Below, piece by piece: positions 40,261 to 49,010 of a stretch of DNA of 64,000 bases; positions within the stretch are counted from its first letter, which is position 1; each line of letters starts with the position of its first letter. The DNA is from Bacteroidales bacterium (lineage in GTDB: Bacteria; Bacteroidota; Bacteroidia; Bacteroidales; F082): NCBI GenBank assembly GCA_017549805.1, contig JAFYNJ010000008.1, positions 248,001 to 312,000 of the forward strand, written 5' to 3'. The translations under genes were made by a program, and so were the position numbers. The notes under the pieces are model-generated. The model searched no databases, was not told the DNA's origin, and saw only the letters and a list, made by a program, of their open reading frames with translations.

Positions 40261-42414
40261 TTAAAGGTTATCCTTGAAATACTGCGTGATCTTCATGATC
40301 AAATGCGCACGATCAGGTCCAGCGACATTGTGGTCGTGGCCAGGATAAACGAAGTAATCCAATAACTTACCATTGTGGATGCAGTTCTCCACAAAGACCA
40401 AGCTGTGCTGCCACATCACCACAGGGTCGGTGGTGCAATGGATCATCAAAAGCTTGCCTTCCAACTTGTCAGCCTTATTCTCCAGACTGGTCAGCTCATA
40501 ACCTTCAGGGTTCTCCTGTGGTGTATCCATGTAACGCTCGCCGTACATGATCTCGTAGTACTTCCAGTCGAGCACCGGACCGCCAGCCACGCTCACCTTG
40601 AACACCTCGGGATGGTTGATCTTCAGTGAGGTGGACATGAAGCCACCATAGCTCCAGCCATCGCTACCAATACGGTCGGCATCCACATATGGCAAGGTCT
40701 TGAGCCATTCGATGCCTGTCATCTGGTCACGCATCTCGAGTTGTCCACATTGGCGGTGGATGCACTGTTCAAAGGCCTCGCCACGGTCGGCAGAACCACG
40801 GTTGTCCAAGGTAAAGACCAGGAAGCCTTCCTGAGCCAGGTAGTTCAAATAGATGCCTGCACCAGCCGTCCATTCATCGGTGATCAGTTGGGCATGGGGA
40901 CCACCATATACATAGACAATGACGGGATATTTCTTAGAGGAATCGAAGTTGTAGGGCTTGATCAAGCGGGTGTAAAGGGTTTGTCCATCTTCAGCTTTCA
41001 AAGTACCGATGGTGGTTTCGCCAATGTTGTAATCCTTCAACGGATTCTCAGCCTCATGCAGACGGCTCACAAACTTGCCGTTCTTGTCTTGCAAATCTAC
41101 ATTCATTGGAACATCGGTGCTGGTATAGACATCCAGGAAATACTTGCCGCTCTTTGAAGGGGTAACATCATGGGTGCCGTGCTCTTTGGTGAGCTTGGTG
41201 ATCTTGCCGCTCTTGATGTCCATCATGTAGCAATGGCGCTCCAACGGACTGACCTCGGTAGAACGGTAATAGATCTTGCTGCCGTCTTTCGAGAAACCGT
41301 TGAAGTCCGTGATGACGAAGTCGCCTTTGGTGAGCTGCTTCACCTGATGCTTGCTGATGGTGTAGAGATAGAGATGATAGTAACCATCACGCTGTGCTTT
41401 CCAGATGAACTGGTCGGGATTGTTGGGCAAGAAATAGGCAGGACCTTGGGGCTCCACGAATTGCTCATCACGATCCTCGAAGATGGTTTGGATGAAATCG
41501 CCCGTAACGGTACTGTATTCATTGAACTTCAAATAGTTCTGTTCACGGTTGAGCACACCGATGTAGATGCGTTTGTTGTCGGGGTTCCAGGTAATGGCGG
41601 TGAGGTATTGCTCCACGGGTTCACCTGTCTTGATGGTGAGATCCTTGCCTGTGACCATGTCATACACATGCAGTGTGACCTGATGGCTCGTCATGCCTGC
41701 CATGGGATATTTGATAGGCTTGGCGGTGGCAATACGCTCGGTGATGTCCACCAGCGGATAGTCCGTCACCATGCGCTCATCCATGGAATAGTAGGCCAGC
41801 TGGGTACCGTCGGGCGACCAAAAGATGCCGCCGTTGATGGCGAATTCGTTGCGGTGTACGCTCTGACCAGCCACCACACCTTCGGGGTTGTCGGTAATCT
41901 GGATTTGCTTGGTGCCGTCGGCTACAAAGAGGTTATTATCGATTGTATAGGCAATCTTTAAAGTCTTGTCGCAGATCTTTTGGTCTTTGGCACCTTGGGG
42001 AACCGTGGCCAATTGCTCTATCTTCTTTGACTTGAGGTCGAAACGATTCAGGGCGATGCCATCCTTGCCCATGGCATAGAAGTAGCATTGAGAGTCGTTA
42101 AGCCAAGTCAGCTGCGGAATGCGTTTCAGGCTATCGATGCCTGATGCATGGGCATAACCGTTGATTTCATCAAGGGTCAGGAAAGTCGTTTCCTTTTTGC
42201 CTCCAGGTGTCATGGTGACAATTTGTTTGCCATCGACTTTCATCAAAATGTCCTGGTCACCCACCCATTTCAGCTGGTTGGGACGTTGGGCATAGAGGCT
42301 CCTGTTGTTGTAGGAAGCGTCGGCCGGCGTGAAGAATTTCTTTTCTTGGGCAGTGGCTGACAGTGTCATGATCAGCAGCATCGCCAGGGTGAGAAGAGAA
42401 AATGTTTTTTTCAT
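40261..42414 (-). CDS. S9 family prolyl oligopeptidase (DPP-IV-like)
   Basis: A 717-residue exported serine peptidase (signal ending LSATAQ). The N-terminal part is the DPP-IV beta-propeller; the C-terminal alpha/beta-hydrolase has the nucleophile motif GWSYGGFMS, the Asp region HCTTDPVV and the His in YPGHDHNVAGPDR. DPP-IV enzymes remove X-Pro dipeptides from peptide N-termini in the periplasm. Length fits bacterial DPP-IV. A -7 box precedes it, and a large inverted repeat separates it from hydG. Confidence 0.94.
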   Translation of the reverse strand: MKKTFSLLTLAMLLIMTLSATAQEKKFFTPADASYNNRSLYAQRPNQLKWVGDQDILMKVDGKQIVTMTPGGKKETTFLTLDEINGYAHASGIDSLKRIPQLTWLNDSQCYFYAMGKDGIALNRFDLKSKKIEQLATVPQGAKDQKICDKTLKIAYTIDNNLFVADGTKQIQITDNPEGVVAGQSVHRNEFAINGGIFWSPDGTQLAYYSMDERMVTDYPLVDITERIATAKPIKYPMAGMTSHQVTLHVYDMVTGKDLTIKTGEPVEQYLTAITWNPDNKRIYIGVLNREQNYLKFNEYSTVTGDFIQTIFEDRDEQFVEPQGPAYFLPNNPDQFIWKAQRDGYYHLYLYTISKHQVKQLTKGDFVITDFNGFSKDGSKIYYRSTEVSPLERHCYMMDIKSGKITKLTKEHGTHDVTPSKSGKYFLDVYTSTDVPMNVDLQDKNGKFVSRLHEAENPLKDYNIGETTIGTLKAEDGQTLYTRLIKPYNFDSSKKYPVIVYVYGGPHAQLITDEWTAGAGIYLNYLAQEGFLVFTLDNRGSADRGEAFEQCIHRQCGQLEMRDQMTGIEWLKTLPYVDADRIGSDGWSYGGFMSTSLKINHPEVFKVSVAGGPVLDWKYYEIMYGERYMDTPQENPEGYELTSLENKADKLEGKLLMIHCTTDPVVMWQHSLVFVENCIHNGKLLDYFVYPGHDHNVAGPDRAHLIMKITQYFKDNL

Positions 42415-42440
42415 AGATTGCTATTTTTGAGAATTTGGAG

Positions 42441-42448
42441 CAAAGATA
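42441..42448 (-). promoter_or_regulatory. -7 box TATCTTTG for the S9 peptidase gene
   Basis: TAnnTTTG match on the minus strand, 26 bases from the start. Confidence 0.58.
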
Positions 42449-42467
42449 TGAAAAAAAATGTCGAGTA

Positions 42468-42564
42468 CGTCATTGCGAGGAGCGAAAGCGACGAAGCAAT
42501 CCAACTTGACCATTTCGGGTCTGGTTGGATTGCTTCGCTTCACTTTGTTACGCTCGCAATGACG
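42468..42564. repeat. Long inverted repeat of the GTCATTGCGAGG type
   Basis: Outer arms CGTCATTGCGAG (42468-42479) and CTCGCAATGACG (42553-42564); inner arms CGAAGCAATCCAAC (42492-42505) and GTTGGATTGCTTCG (42524-42537). It starts 1 base past the hydG stop. The sequence resembles a palindromic repeat I recall in many unrelated bacterial genomes. Confidence 0.85.
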
Positions 42565-42565
42565 G

Positions 42566-44020
42566 TTAGAAATAGAGATCTCTTTCTCCGTTCTTAATGC
42601 GCTCGATTCGGGCTTTCAGCTCATCGAGGAACTTTGGATCGACATTCTTGAAGTTGTTCTCGATGCACTTCCAGCCCTTGGCGGCCACTTCGGGAGTAGC
42701 GTAGTCTACCAAGTACTCTGTCAGGGTGAGGATGGCATTGGGCGTGCAGTAACGCTTGATGAAGCCCGGCACGCTGAATTCCATGAAGTGTTCGCCTGTG
42801 CGGCCCAAACGATAGCAAGCCGTGCAGAAGCTCGGTATGAAATCGTGGTCGAGGAGCTTATCGATGATGTCGCCCAGAGTGCGGTCGTCACCGATCTTGA
42901 ACTGCTCGCGGTGCAGGTTCTGGTCCTCCTGCTTGTCGCTGTTCTTCTCCTCTTCCTCGTGGTGGTATTTGTAGTCGCCAATCTGCAGGTTGGTGCCGCC
43001 GTCGATCTGCGAGATGCCGTATTCGATGGCCTTGGCGCGGAAGGCGGCATCCTCACGGGCAGTCAGGATCATGCCCGTGTAAGGCACGGCCAGACGGAAG
43101 ATGGCGATGATCTTCTCGAAAGTGTCATCGTCAACGAAATACTTCTTGTCGATGCTCAGGCCCGAAGCGTCTTTGATGCGCGGGAACGAGATGGTATGCG
43201 GGCCCACGTTGAAGCAAGCTTCCAGATGGTTGGTGTGACGAATCATGGCCAGCACCTCGTAACGCCAGTCGTATAAACCAAAAAGGATACCGAGGCCATT
43301 GTCGTCAATCCCCGCCTGTTGGGCACGGTCCATGGCGGTGAGGCGGTAGTTGTAGTCGCCTTTCTTGGTATTAATCGGGTGGTACTCGTTGTAGATTTCG
43401 GGGCAGTAAGTCTCCTGGAAGATCTGATACGTGCCAATGCCAGCCTCTTTCACGGTGCGGAAGCCTTCCACATCCAAAGGAGCGGCGTTGATATTCACGC
43501 GGCGGATACTGCCTTTGCCTTTCTTGGTGGCATAGGTAACCTTCACGGTGTGGGCGATATACTCTGGCGAGTATTTCGGTGACTCGCCATAGACGAGGAT
43601 GAGGCGCTTCTGGCCGTCGTCCTCAAGAGCCTCCACGTTACGGACAAGTTCTTCATCGGTCAATGTGGTACGGATCTGCTCCTTGTTGGAGGAACGGAAG
43701 CCGCAGTAACTGCAGTTGTTGACGCAGTAGTTGCCCACATACAGGGGGGCGAACAGCACGATGCGGTTGCCATAGATACGGCGTTTCAGCTCGCGGGCGC
43801 CTTCCTTGATCTCTTCCACCAGCGCAGGGTCGGTGGTGTTGACGAGAACGGCGGTCTCCTCCATCGTCAGACGGTTCTTGTCCAGCGACTTCTGGATGAT
43901 TTCGCGCACACGCTCAGGAGTGCTTTTGGTGTTGTTGATGTAACCCCAGATTTCTTCTGAATCGATAAACGGACGGTTGGGCTCGTCGGGGATTCTACAT
44001 TTTTCAGGATGGAATTGCAT
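42566..44020 (-). CDS. hydG: [FeFe]-hydrogenase maturase HydG (radical SAM tyrosine lyase)
   Basis: Cleaves tyrosine to form the CO and CN ligands of the H-cluster. The 484-residue protein has the radical SAM CVNNCSYC (Cys 99, 103, 106) preceded by ENRIVLFAPLYVGN-like GNRIVLFAPLYVGNY, and the C-terminal auxiliary-cluster region CTACYRLGRTGEHFM. That C-terminal CxxC and the neighbouring HydF separate it from the related ThiH. It is the last gene of the regulator-hydF-hydG operon. HydE and the hydrogenase itself are not in the window. Confidence 0.96.
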   Translation of the reverse strand: MQFHPEKCRIPDEPNRPFIDSEEIWGYINNTKSTPERVREIIQKSLDKNRLTMEETAVLVNTTDPALVEEIKEGARELKRRIYGNRIVLFAPLYVGNYCVNNCSYCGFRSSNKEQIRTTLTDEELVRNVEALEDDGQKRLILVYGESPKYSPEYIAHTVKVTYATKKGKGSIRRVNINAAPLDVEGFRTVKEAGIGTYQIFQETYCPEIYNEYHPINTKKGDYNYRLTAMDRAQQAGIDDNGLGILFGLYDWRYEVLAMIRHTNHLEACFNVGPHTISFPRIKDASGLSIDKKYFVDDDTFEKIIAIFRLAVPYTGMILTAREDAAFRAKAIEYGISQIDGGTNLQIGDYKYHHEEEEKNSDKQEDQNLHREQFKIGDDRTLGDIIDKLLDHDFIPSFCTACYRLGRTGEHFMEFSVPGFIKRYCTPNAILTLTEYLVDYATPEVAAKGWKCIENNFKNVDPKFLDELKARIERIKNGERDLYF

Positions 44021-44023
44021 AGT

Positions 44024-44056
44024 TTATAGTTGTTTAGTTGTTCAGTTGTTCAGTTT
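44024..44056 (-). repeat. Short tandem repeat, octamer type, between hydF and hydG
   Basis: On the plus strand AGTTGTTT, AGTTGTTC, AGTTGTTC, AGTTTG: an 8-nt period. It contains the TGA stop of hydF (44050-44052). Confidence 0.75.
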
Positions 44057-45207
44057 GATATGGCAATGACGGATGTCGCGCGTTCAAAAATCCCCATCAT
44101 GTAGGCGATCGCCATGCCGTAGTTGCTGATGGGGATGCCTGCCTTGACGGCAAGGTTGGTGCGGTTGAAAAGTTGTTTTCGGGTCGCTACACAGCCGCCA
44201 CATTGGATGGCCATGGCGTATTGTTCAATATGTTGGATTGGCGTCAAGCCGGATATGTATTCGAATTGGATGTTCTTTCCAGTGAATCTGCGGATCAAGT
44301 TGGGCAGCTTCACCCGACCGATGTCGCCGCAACTGATCTCATGGGTACATGACTCAAGCATTAAGATCTTATCACCGTCCTTAAGTTGTGCCAAATGAGG
44401 CGTGCCATTCAAGTAGTTTTCAAAGTCACCTCTTAACCTTGCCAGAAGGATACTGAAACTGGTCAATCTTACCTCTTCAGGAACAATTTTGCTAACCATG
44501 GCAAAAGCTTGCGAATCGGTCACCACCAGTGAAGGGCGGGGCATATTTGAATCAAAGTATTGCTTCAAGTTGGTTTCCTTCAGCACGGTGCAGATGCAGT
44601 CGTTGTCCAATACATCGCGGATGGCCATCACCTGAGGCAGAATGAGGCGGCCTTCTGGTGCTTCGGCATCGATGGGCGTCACCAACAGCACCAAGTCGCC
44701 GGGCTGAATAAGGTCGCCCAACATCGATACTTTTTTATAGGCACTCTCGGGAATGGCTTTTTTCAGTGCTTCAACAATGGGTTGCAGGTCGTCTTTCAAG
44801 ATGTTGAGATTGATAGCGTCGCTTTTGATTATGCCATTGAACAGGTTGTTGACCAAAATATAGGGCACCGCGTATTCCTTGAATTGTTCGATGATCTTCG
44901 TTTCAGGTTCACCGAACTGGTTGTCGGCAACCACAAGGATGGCACAATCGATTTCCTTCAAGGTCTGATAGGTCTTCTCTACCCTTTGCCGACCAAGGTC
45001 AGAAGTATCGTCGATACCGGCAGTGTCAATCAATACCACTGGTCCGATGCCAAAGATCTCGATGGATTTCTTGACAGGATCGGTGGTAGTGCCGGCTTGT
45101 TCAGAGACAATGGCGATAGGTTGCCCCGTCAGTTTGTTGATGAGGGAACTTTTGCCATTGTTGGTACGGCCATAGATGCCAATATGGGGTTTGAGATCGC
45201 GTGCCAT
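44050..45207 (-). CDS. hydF: [FeFe]-hydrogenase maturation GTPase HydF
   Basis: Scaffold GTPase that carries the 2Fe precursor of the H-cluster and hands it to the hydrogenase. The 385-residue protein has an N-terminal Era-like GTPase domain (GIYGRTNNGKSSLINKL; LIDTAGIDDTSD) and a C-terminal cluster-binding domain with the ligand region CTHEISCGD and QCGGC. The start lies 3 bases after the stop of the regulator gene. Its stop is within a tandem repeat. Confidence 0.95.
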   Translation of the reverse strand: MARDLKPHIGIYGRTNNGKSSLINKLTGQPIAIVSEQAGTTTDPVKKSIEIFGIGPVVLIDTAGIDDTSDLGRQRVEKTYQTLKEIDCAILVVADNQFGEPETKIIEQFKEYAVPYILVNNLFNGIIKSDAINLNILKDDLQPIVEALKKAIPESAYKKVSMLGDLIQPGDLVLLVTPIDAEAPEGRLILPQVMAIRDVLDNDCICTVLKETNLKQYFDSNMPRPSLVVTDSQAFAMVSKIVPEEVRLTSFSILLARLRGDFENYLNGTPHLAQLKDGDKILMLESCTHEISCGDIGRVKLPNLIRRFTGKNIQFEYISGLTPIQHIEQYAMAIQCGGCVATRKQLFNRTNLAVKAGIPISNYGMAIAYMMGIFERATSVIAISN

Positions 45208-45240
45208 GAGTTAGGAGTTGGGAGTGAGGAGTGAGGAGTA
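45208..45240 (-). repeat. Heptamer repeat tract at the end of the regulator gene
   Basis: Plus-strand units GAGTTAG, GAGTTGG, GAGTGAG, GAGTGAG, GAGTATT. It encodes the final residues (YSSLLTPNS) and stop of the regulator and ends at the hydF start. Confidence 0.85.
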
Positions 45241-45483
45241 TTCTTTGGGTTTTAACAGGGCGGATTTCACTTCGATGCCTTCGATACGACCTAATTGGCC
45301 GGTAAGCGATCCGATGCGGTCCGTGGTACCTTCGAAGACCACGGAAATCAGACTGTAATTTGTTCTTGGGAAGCCTTGACGGCAGATGATGATGTCGGCA
45401 TGACGCGACAACACTTCATTCAATTGCGGCGCCGACTGACGGTCACCGACATAGACGATGACGGTTCCTATTCTCTTTTCCAT
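45211..45483 (-). CDS. TM1266-type iron-only hydrogenase system regulator (ACT-like)
   Basis: A 90-residue ACT/NikR-C-like protein (MEKRIGTVIVYVGDRQSA, HADIIICRQGFPRTNYSLISVVFEG, GSLTGQLGRIEGIEVKSA). Members are regularly found next to hydEFG and are named putative hydrogenase-system regulators; the ligand is unknown. It is the first gene of the hyd operon here, with a -7 box 85 bases upstream. Its C-terminal nine residues are encoded by a heptamer-repeat tract and probably replace the original tail. Confidence 0.88.
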   Translation of the reverse strand: MEKRIGTVIVYVGDRQSAPQLNEVLSRHADIIICRQGFPRTNYSLISVVFEGTTDRIGSLTGQLGRIEGIEVKSALLKPKEYSSLLTPNS

Positions 45484-45568
45484 AGGTTAAATACTTTTGG
45501 ATCAGACTTTTAAGAATTACTTGGCTTTGATATCAACGCGAGGTCTTTATCTCAGCATTTATTGGATG

Positions 45569-45576
45569 CAAAGATA
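45569..45576 (-). promoter_or_regulatory. -7 box TATCTTTG for the hyd operon
   Basis: TAnnTTTG match on the minus strand; leader of about 80 bases before the regulator gene. Confidence 0.5.
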
Positions 45577-45588
45577 GAATATTATTTG

Positions 45589-45596
45589 TAACTTTG
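45589..45596 (+). promoter_or_regulatory. -7 box TAACTTTG for the lipoprotein gene at 45601
   Basis: TAnnTTTG match ending 4 bases before the ATG, so the transcript would start at or near the start codon (leaderless). Confidence 0.5.
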
Positions 45597-45600
45597 CTCC

Positions 45601-46128
45601 ATGAAAAAGATATTAATTCTTTTGTTTGCAGTGCTTTTCGCCCTGGCGACATGTCAAAAAAAGCCAGAATACCCCATTGAACCAAAAATCACTTACGAGG
45701 GTCTGGCATACTTGATGGATGCTGACAGCACTTTGACGGGTGAGGTGATCCTCAACATTGGCTATACCGATGGCAATGGCGACTTGGGACTCGACGATGC
45801 CGACACTCTTTATCCTTTCGGACCAAATGACCCACATTATTACAATCTCCTCATCGACTATCTGAAATGGGATGGCGCCCAGTTTGTGGAGACCCCTCTG
45901 CTCAGCTGGAACCAGCAGACCCAGAGTTATGACACCATCAGTTTCAATGCCCGTTTCAAACGACTGTTGTTCAATGATGAAGAAAAACCCATCTCTGGCA
46001 ACATCGACTACAAGATGATGCTCTTCAATCCACTCTCCCCAACCGACATCTTCAAGTTGAGGATCCGCATCATCGACCGAGCGCTGAACGAAAGCAATAG
46101 CATCGAAACAGAAGTGATTCAATTTTAA
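45601..46128 (+). CDS. Lipoprotein of unknown function
   Basis: A 175-residue lipoprotein (MKKILILLFAVLFALATCQKK, lipobox LATC). The segment IGYTDGNGDLGLDDADT resembles the FxDGDGDIGL block of a set of small Bacteroidetes lipoproteins without known function; the rest is beta-rich. An M1-type peptidase gene follows downstream on the same strand across a repeat tract. Confidence 0.75.
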   Translation: MKKILILLFAVLFALATCQKKPEYPIEPKITYEGLAYLMDADSTLTGEVILNIGYTDGNGDLGLDDADTLYPFGPNDPHYYNLLIDYLKWDGAQFVETPLLSWNQQTQSYDTISFNARFKRLLFNDEEKPISGNIDYKMMLFNPLSPTDIFKLRIRIIDRALNESNSIETEVIQF

Positions 46129-46156
46129 GAAGACAGAAGCAAGAAATAAGAATAAT
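46126..46156 (+). repeat. Heptamer repeat tract, TAAGAAG type
   Basis: Units TAAGAAG, ACAGAAG, CAAGAAA, TAAGAAT, beginning at the TAA of the lipoprotein gene. Confidence 0.85.
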
Positions 46157-46166
46157 TGATTTAGAT

Positions 46167-48467
46167 ATGAAAAAGGTTTGTTTTATGATCCTTGGGATGA
46201 TTCTTTTAACAACATCCCTTAACCTTCAAGCCCAGACCCCAGGAGAGGGTTTCGAGGTGACGCATTATAACATCAACCTATGGGGATTTGACTTCACCGA
46301 TCACACCCTTCAAGGAGAAGCATTCATCGACTTCACCGCCACAGCCAACGTCAATACTTTCGTGCTGGAGTTAAAGAGTCTCACCGTCGAATCTGTAATA
46401 AGTACTTTCTCCGTGGGGAACAGCTTTGTTCAAGAAGGCGACTTGCTTACCATCACCACCGAAGAGGCTCTTGCGGCTGGACAGACCGGCAGGCTTATCA
46501 TTCGCTACGGCGGCAGCACCTTTAGCGAGACTTGGGGCGGCGTGGAATGGTGGGGCGATTATGTCTATAACCTCGGCGTGGGCTTCGACAGCCAACCCCA
46601 TAACCTTGGCAAAACCTGGTTCCCCTGCGTGGATAACTTCACCGATAAGGCCACCTATTATCTTTGCGTCGTTGTTCCCAACGACAAAAAAGCCATCTGC
46701 GGAGGCACCTTGGTCAATACTTTTGACAACGGCGACGGCACCACCACATGGCACTGGGAGATTTCCCAAGAAGTGGCCACCTACCATGTCTCCTTCGCCA
46801 TCGGCGACTATGTGGAGTGGTCCGACATCTACAACGGCATCGAACGCGACATTCCCATCGAAGTCTACGTAAAGCCCAATCAAATCGGTAGCGTACCGGG
46901 AACCTTCGTTCACATCAAAGAAATCGCTTCGTTTTACGAAGAGAACTTCGGCCCCTACCCCTTCAACCGCATCGGCTATGTTTGCACCGGCAAAGGATGC
47001 ATGGAGCATATTGACAATATTGCCATCACCGGTGGCATCATCACGGGCAACACCACCCAAGAGGAGTATTTGGCCCATGAACTCTCACACATGTATTTCG
47101 GCAACAAGACCACTTGCTCCACGGCGGGCGACATGTGGCTCAACGAAGGCTTTGCCCAGTTCTGTGGTTTGTTCTATCGGGTGGGTGTATATGGCGAGGA
47201 TGACTTCCAACAAGCCATGAATGCGAAAATCAATGCCATCTCCAACTGGTGCAAAAACGAAAGCAACTGGATTCCACTGAACAACATGCCCTTGGATATG
47301 ACCTACGACGGTACTGCCATCTATGATCGAGGAGCCGTCATCGTCAACACCTTGATGAACTATATGGGCCGTGAGAATTTCCTTACTGGCCTTCGCCATT
47401 ATTTAGAAAATTACGCGTACAACGCAGCCTCTTCCGAACAGCTCCGCGATGCCCTCACCGAAGCAACCGGCATCGATATGAACGGGTTCTTCGACACTTA
47501 CGTCTTCATCGGCGGCATGCCCCATTATGCCGTTGACCTCGTTGAGACCACACCCAACGGCAGCCTGTTCAACGCTAAAATCCGACTTGGTTACTGGCAT
47601 GTAGGACCGTCGCATGTAGGCATGAACAATCGTGTGGAGGTAACCTTCGTCGGCACTGGAGGTCAACTGGAAACCGTCATGGCTTGTTGGGACGGACTGG
47701 AAGGCGAACAAGTGGTTACCCTCGACTTTGAGCCAGTGGCCGTTTTCGCCGATTTCTACAACCGGTTCCTCGACGCCAAGTTCGAAAAGAACCTGGTCAC
47801 AGCAGAACCCGCCACGCTGAAGCTCAACAACTATTGTGAGCTTGTGGTCAACAATGTCAACGACTCCACCATGCTCCGAGCTGAAAGCCACTACATCGCT
47901 CCCGACAACGACCCGGAAATTCCTGGACTCACCCTCTCGACACGGCGTTATTGGAACATTTTCAGAAAAGACTTTGGTGAAGCCGATGTGGATGGGCGAT
48001 TCACCTTCTCCTACTCCAACAGCCAGGATGGCGACATCATCCAAACTCAAAATGACTCCGCCGTATTGCTCTATCGAGCCAATGTCCTCGATACTTGGCA
48101 CACCATCCCTTACACTCAAGAGGGTAATTGGAAGAATGGAAGGTTCACCGTCAGCAACTTGCCTTCAGGACAATACACCATTGCTGCCATTGACAAGAGC
48201 CTGCTCTCTGTCGGCGAGACCTCCGATCCATTGCTGAAGGTGTATCCCAATCCCACCAACGGTATGATTACCATTGAGACGGTGTGCGCATCTTCCCTGC
48301 AACAGGAATATCGCATTGCCAACTTGATGGGACAAACTTTGATGACGGGTCGGATAGCCTGTAAAGACCCAAAGCATTGCGTCTCCACAATCGATGTGTC
48401 GAACCTGCCGTCCGGCACCTATTTTATTATAGTCAACGGTAATACCCAAAGATTCATCATCCAATGA
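46167..48467 (+). CDS. Secreted M1-family aminopeptidase-like metallopeptidase with T9SS signal
   Basis: A 766-residue exported zinc peptidase (signal ending NLQAQ). The zinc site is HELSHMYFGNKTT followed by LNEGFAQF, the HExxH-x18-E of family M1. The GAMEN exopeptidase motif is replaced by GCMEH, the variant often seen in Bacteroidetes paralogues. The C-terminus VYPNPTNGMITIE onward is a type A T9SS sorting domain, so the enzyme is secreted or surface bound. A region between about 520 and 680 has no recognised domain. Its stop overlaps the next lipoprotein gene (ATGA). Confidence 0.92.
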   Translation: MKKVCFMILGMILLTTSLNLQAQTPGEGFEVTHYNINLWGFDFTDHTLQGEAFIDFTATANVNTFVLELKSLTVESVISTFSVGNSFVQEGDLLTITTEEALAAGQTGRLIIRYGGSTFSETWGGVEWWGDYVYNLGVGFDSQPHNLGKTWFPCVDNFTDKATYYLCVVVPNDKKAICGGTLVNTFDNGDGTTTWHWEISQEVATYHVSFAIGDYVEWSDIYNGIERDIPIEVYVKPNQIGSVPGTFVHIKEIASFYEENFGPYPFNRIGYVCTGKGCMEHIDNIAITGGIITGNTTQEEYLAHELSHMYFGNKTTCSTAGDMWLNEGFAQFCGLFYRVGVYGEDDFQQAMNAKINAISNWCKNESNWIPLNNMPLDMTYDGTAIYDRGAVIVNTLMNYMGRENFLTGLRHYLENYAYNAASSEQLRDALTEATGIDMNGFFDTYVFIGGMPHYAVDLVETTPNGSLFNAKIRLGYWHVGPSHVGMNNRVEVTFVGTGGQLETVMACWDGLEGEQVVTLDFEPVAVFADFYNRFLDAKFEKNLVTAEPATLKLNNYCELVVNNVNDSTMLRAESHYIAPDNDPEIPGLTLSTRRYWNIFRKDFGEADVDGRFTFSYSNSQDGDIIQTQNDSAVLLYRANVLDTWHTIPYTQEGNWKNGRFTVSNLPSGQYTIAAIDKSLLSVGETSDPLLKVYPNPTNGMITIETVCASSLQQEYRIANLMGQTLMTGRIACKDPKHCVSTIDVSNLPSGTYFIIVNGNTQRFIIQ

Positions 48468-48937
48468 AAAAAGCATCCCTGTTTTTAATCGCCCTTTGTC
48501 TGTTGTGCCTTTCATGCGAAAAAACGCCAGTCAATGAATGGGACAGGTTCTACGGTTTCACCAAAGACGACATCGTGGGGCATTACGAAGCCAATCCCGA
48601 TGAAAGCCTTTATCAGGAATTACCCACACAAGGCGTGACTGTTTACAGCAACGCCACCATCGACATCACATCACTCTCGGGAAACAGCATATCCATTAGA
48701 ATTGTCATTCCAAGTGTGATCAACAAGGTGTTTTCGGGTGCCGTCAACAACGAGGAAAACTCCTCCGATCTTGTTTTGAGGAATTTTAACGAGGACATCA
48801 TGATGACCGTTTATAAAAACAGTAAGGGACAGATCCGAATGCACGGCCGTGTAAAACGATACCGCTATGACAGCGATGGCATTCTCATTGACAGCAACTA
48901 TTATGGTTTTGACGTCATCAAGTCAACCGAGAATTGA
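48464..48937 (+). CDS. Lipoprotein of unknown function
   Basis: A 157-residue lipoprotein (lipobox LCLSCEKT). It is beta-rich, with alternating hydrophobic strands (ISIRIVIPSVINKVF, HGRVKRYRYDSDGILID), possibly a small lipocalin-like or immunoglobulin-like fold; no family recognised. The 4-base overlap with the M1 peptidase gene indicates coupled translation, so it may assist or accompany that enzyme. A strong terminator follows. Confidence 0.75.
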   Translation: MKKASLFLIALCLLCLSCEKTPVNEWDRFYGFTKDDIVGHYEANPDESLYQELPTQGVTVYSNATIDITSLSGNSISIRIVIPSVINKVFSGAVNNEENSSDLVLRNFNEDIMMTVYKNSKGQIRMHGRVKRYRYDSDGILIDSNYYGFDVIKSTEN

Positions 48938-48942
48938 ACCAT

Positions 48943-48973
48943 AAAAAAAGCCGCTCCAATGAGCGGCTTTTTT
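48943..48973. terminator. Bidirectional terminator between lipoprotein gene and mmdB
   Basis: Stem AAAAAAAGCCGCT/AGCGGCTTTTTT with a six-base loop and flanking A and T runs; 5 bases past the stop at 48937. Confidence 0.9.
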
Positions 48974-49007
48974 CTTGCTTCTTTCTTCTGTCTTCTGACT
49001 TCTAAAA
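48974..49007 (-). repeat. Heptamer repeat tract downstream of mmdB
   Basis: Plus-strand units TTCTTTC, TTCTGTC, TTCTGAC, TTCT; the minus strand reads AGAAGTC, AGAAGAC, AGAAG, just past the mmdB stop and before the terminator. Confidence 0.82.
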
Positions 49008-49010
49008 GAA

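Noticed and set aside
42566..44020. Thiamine-synthesis ThiH
   Set aside because: The C-terminal CTACYRLGRTGEHF cluster site and the hydF neighbour are specific to HydG.
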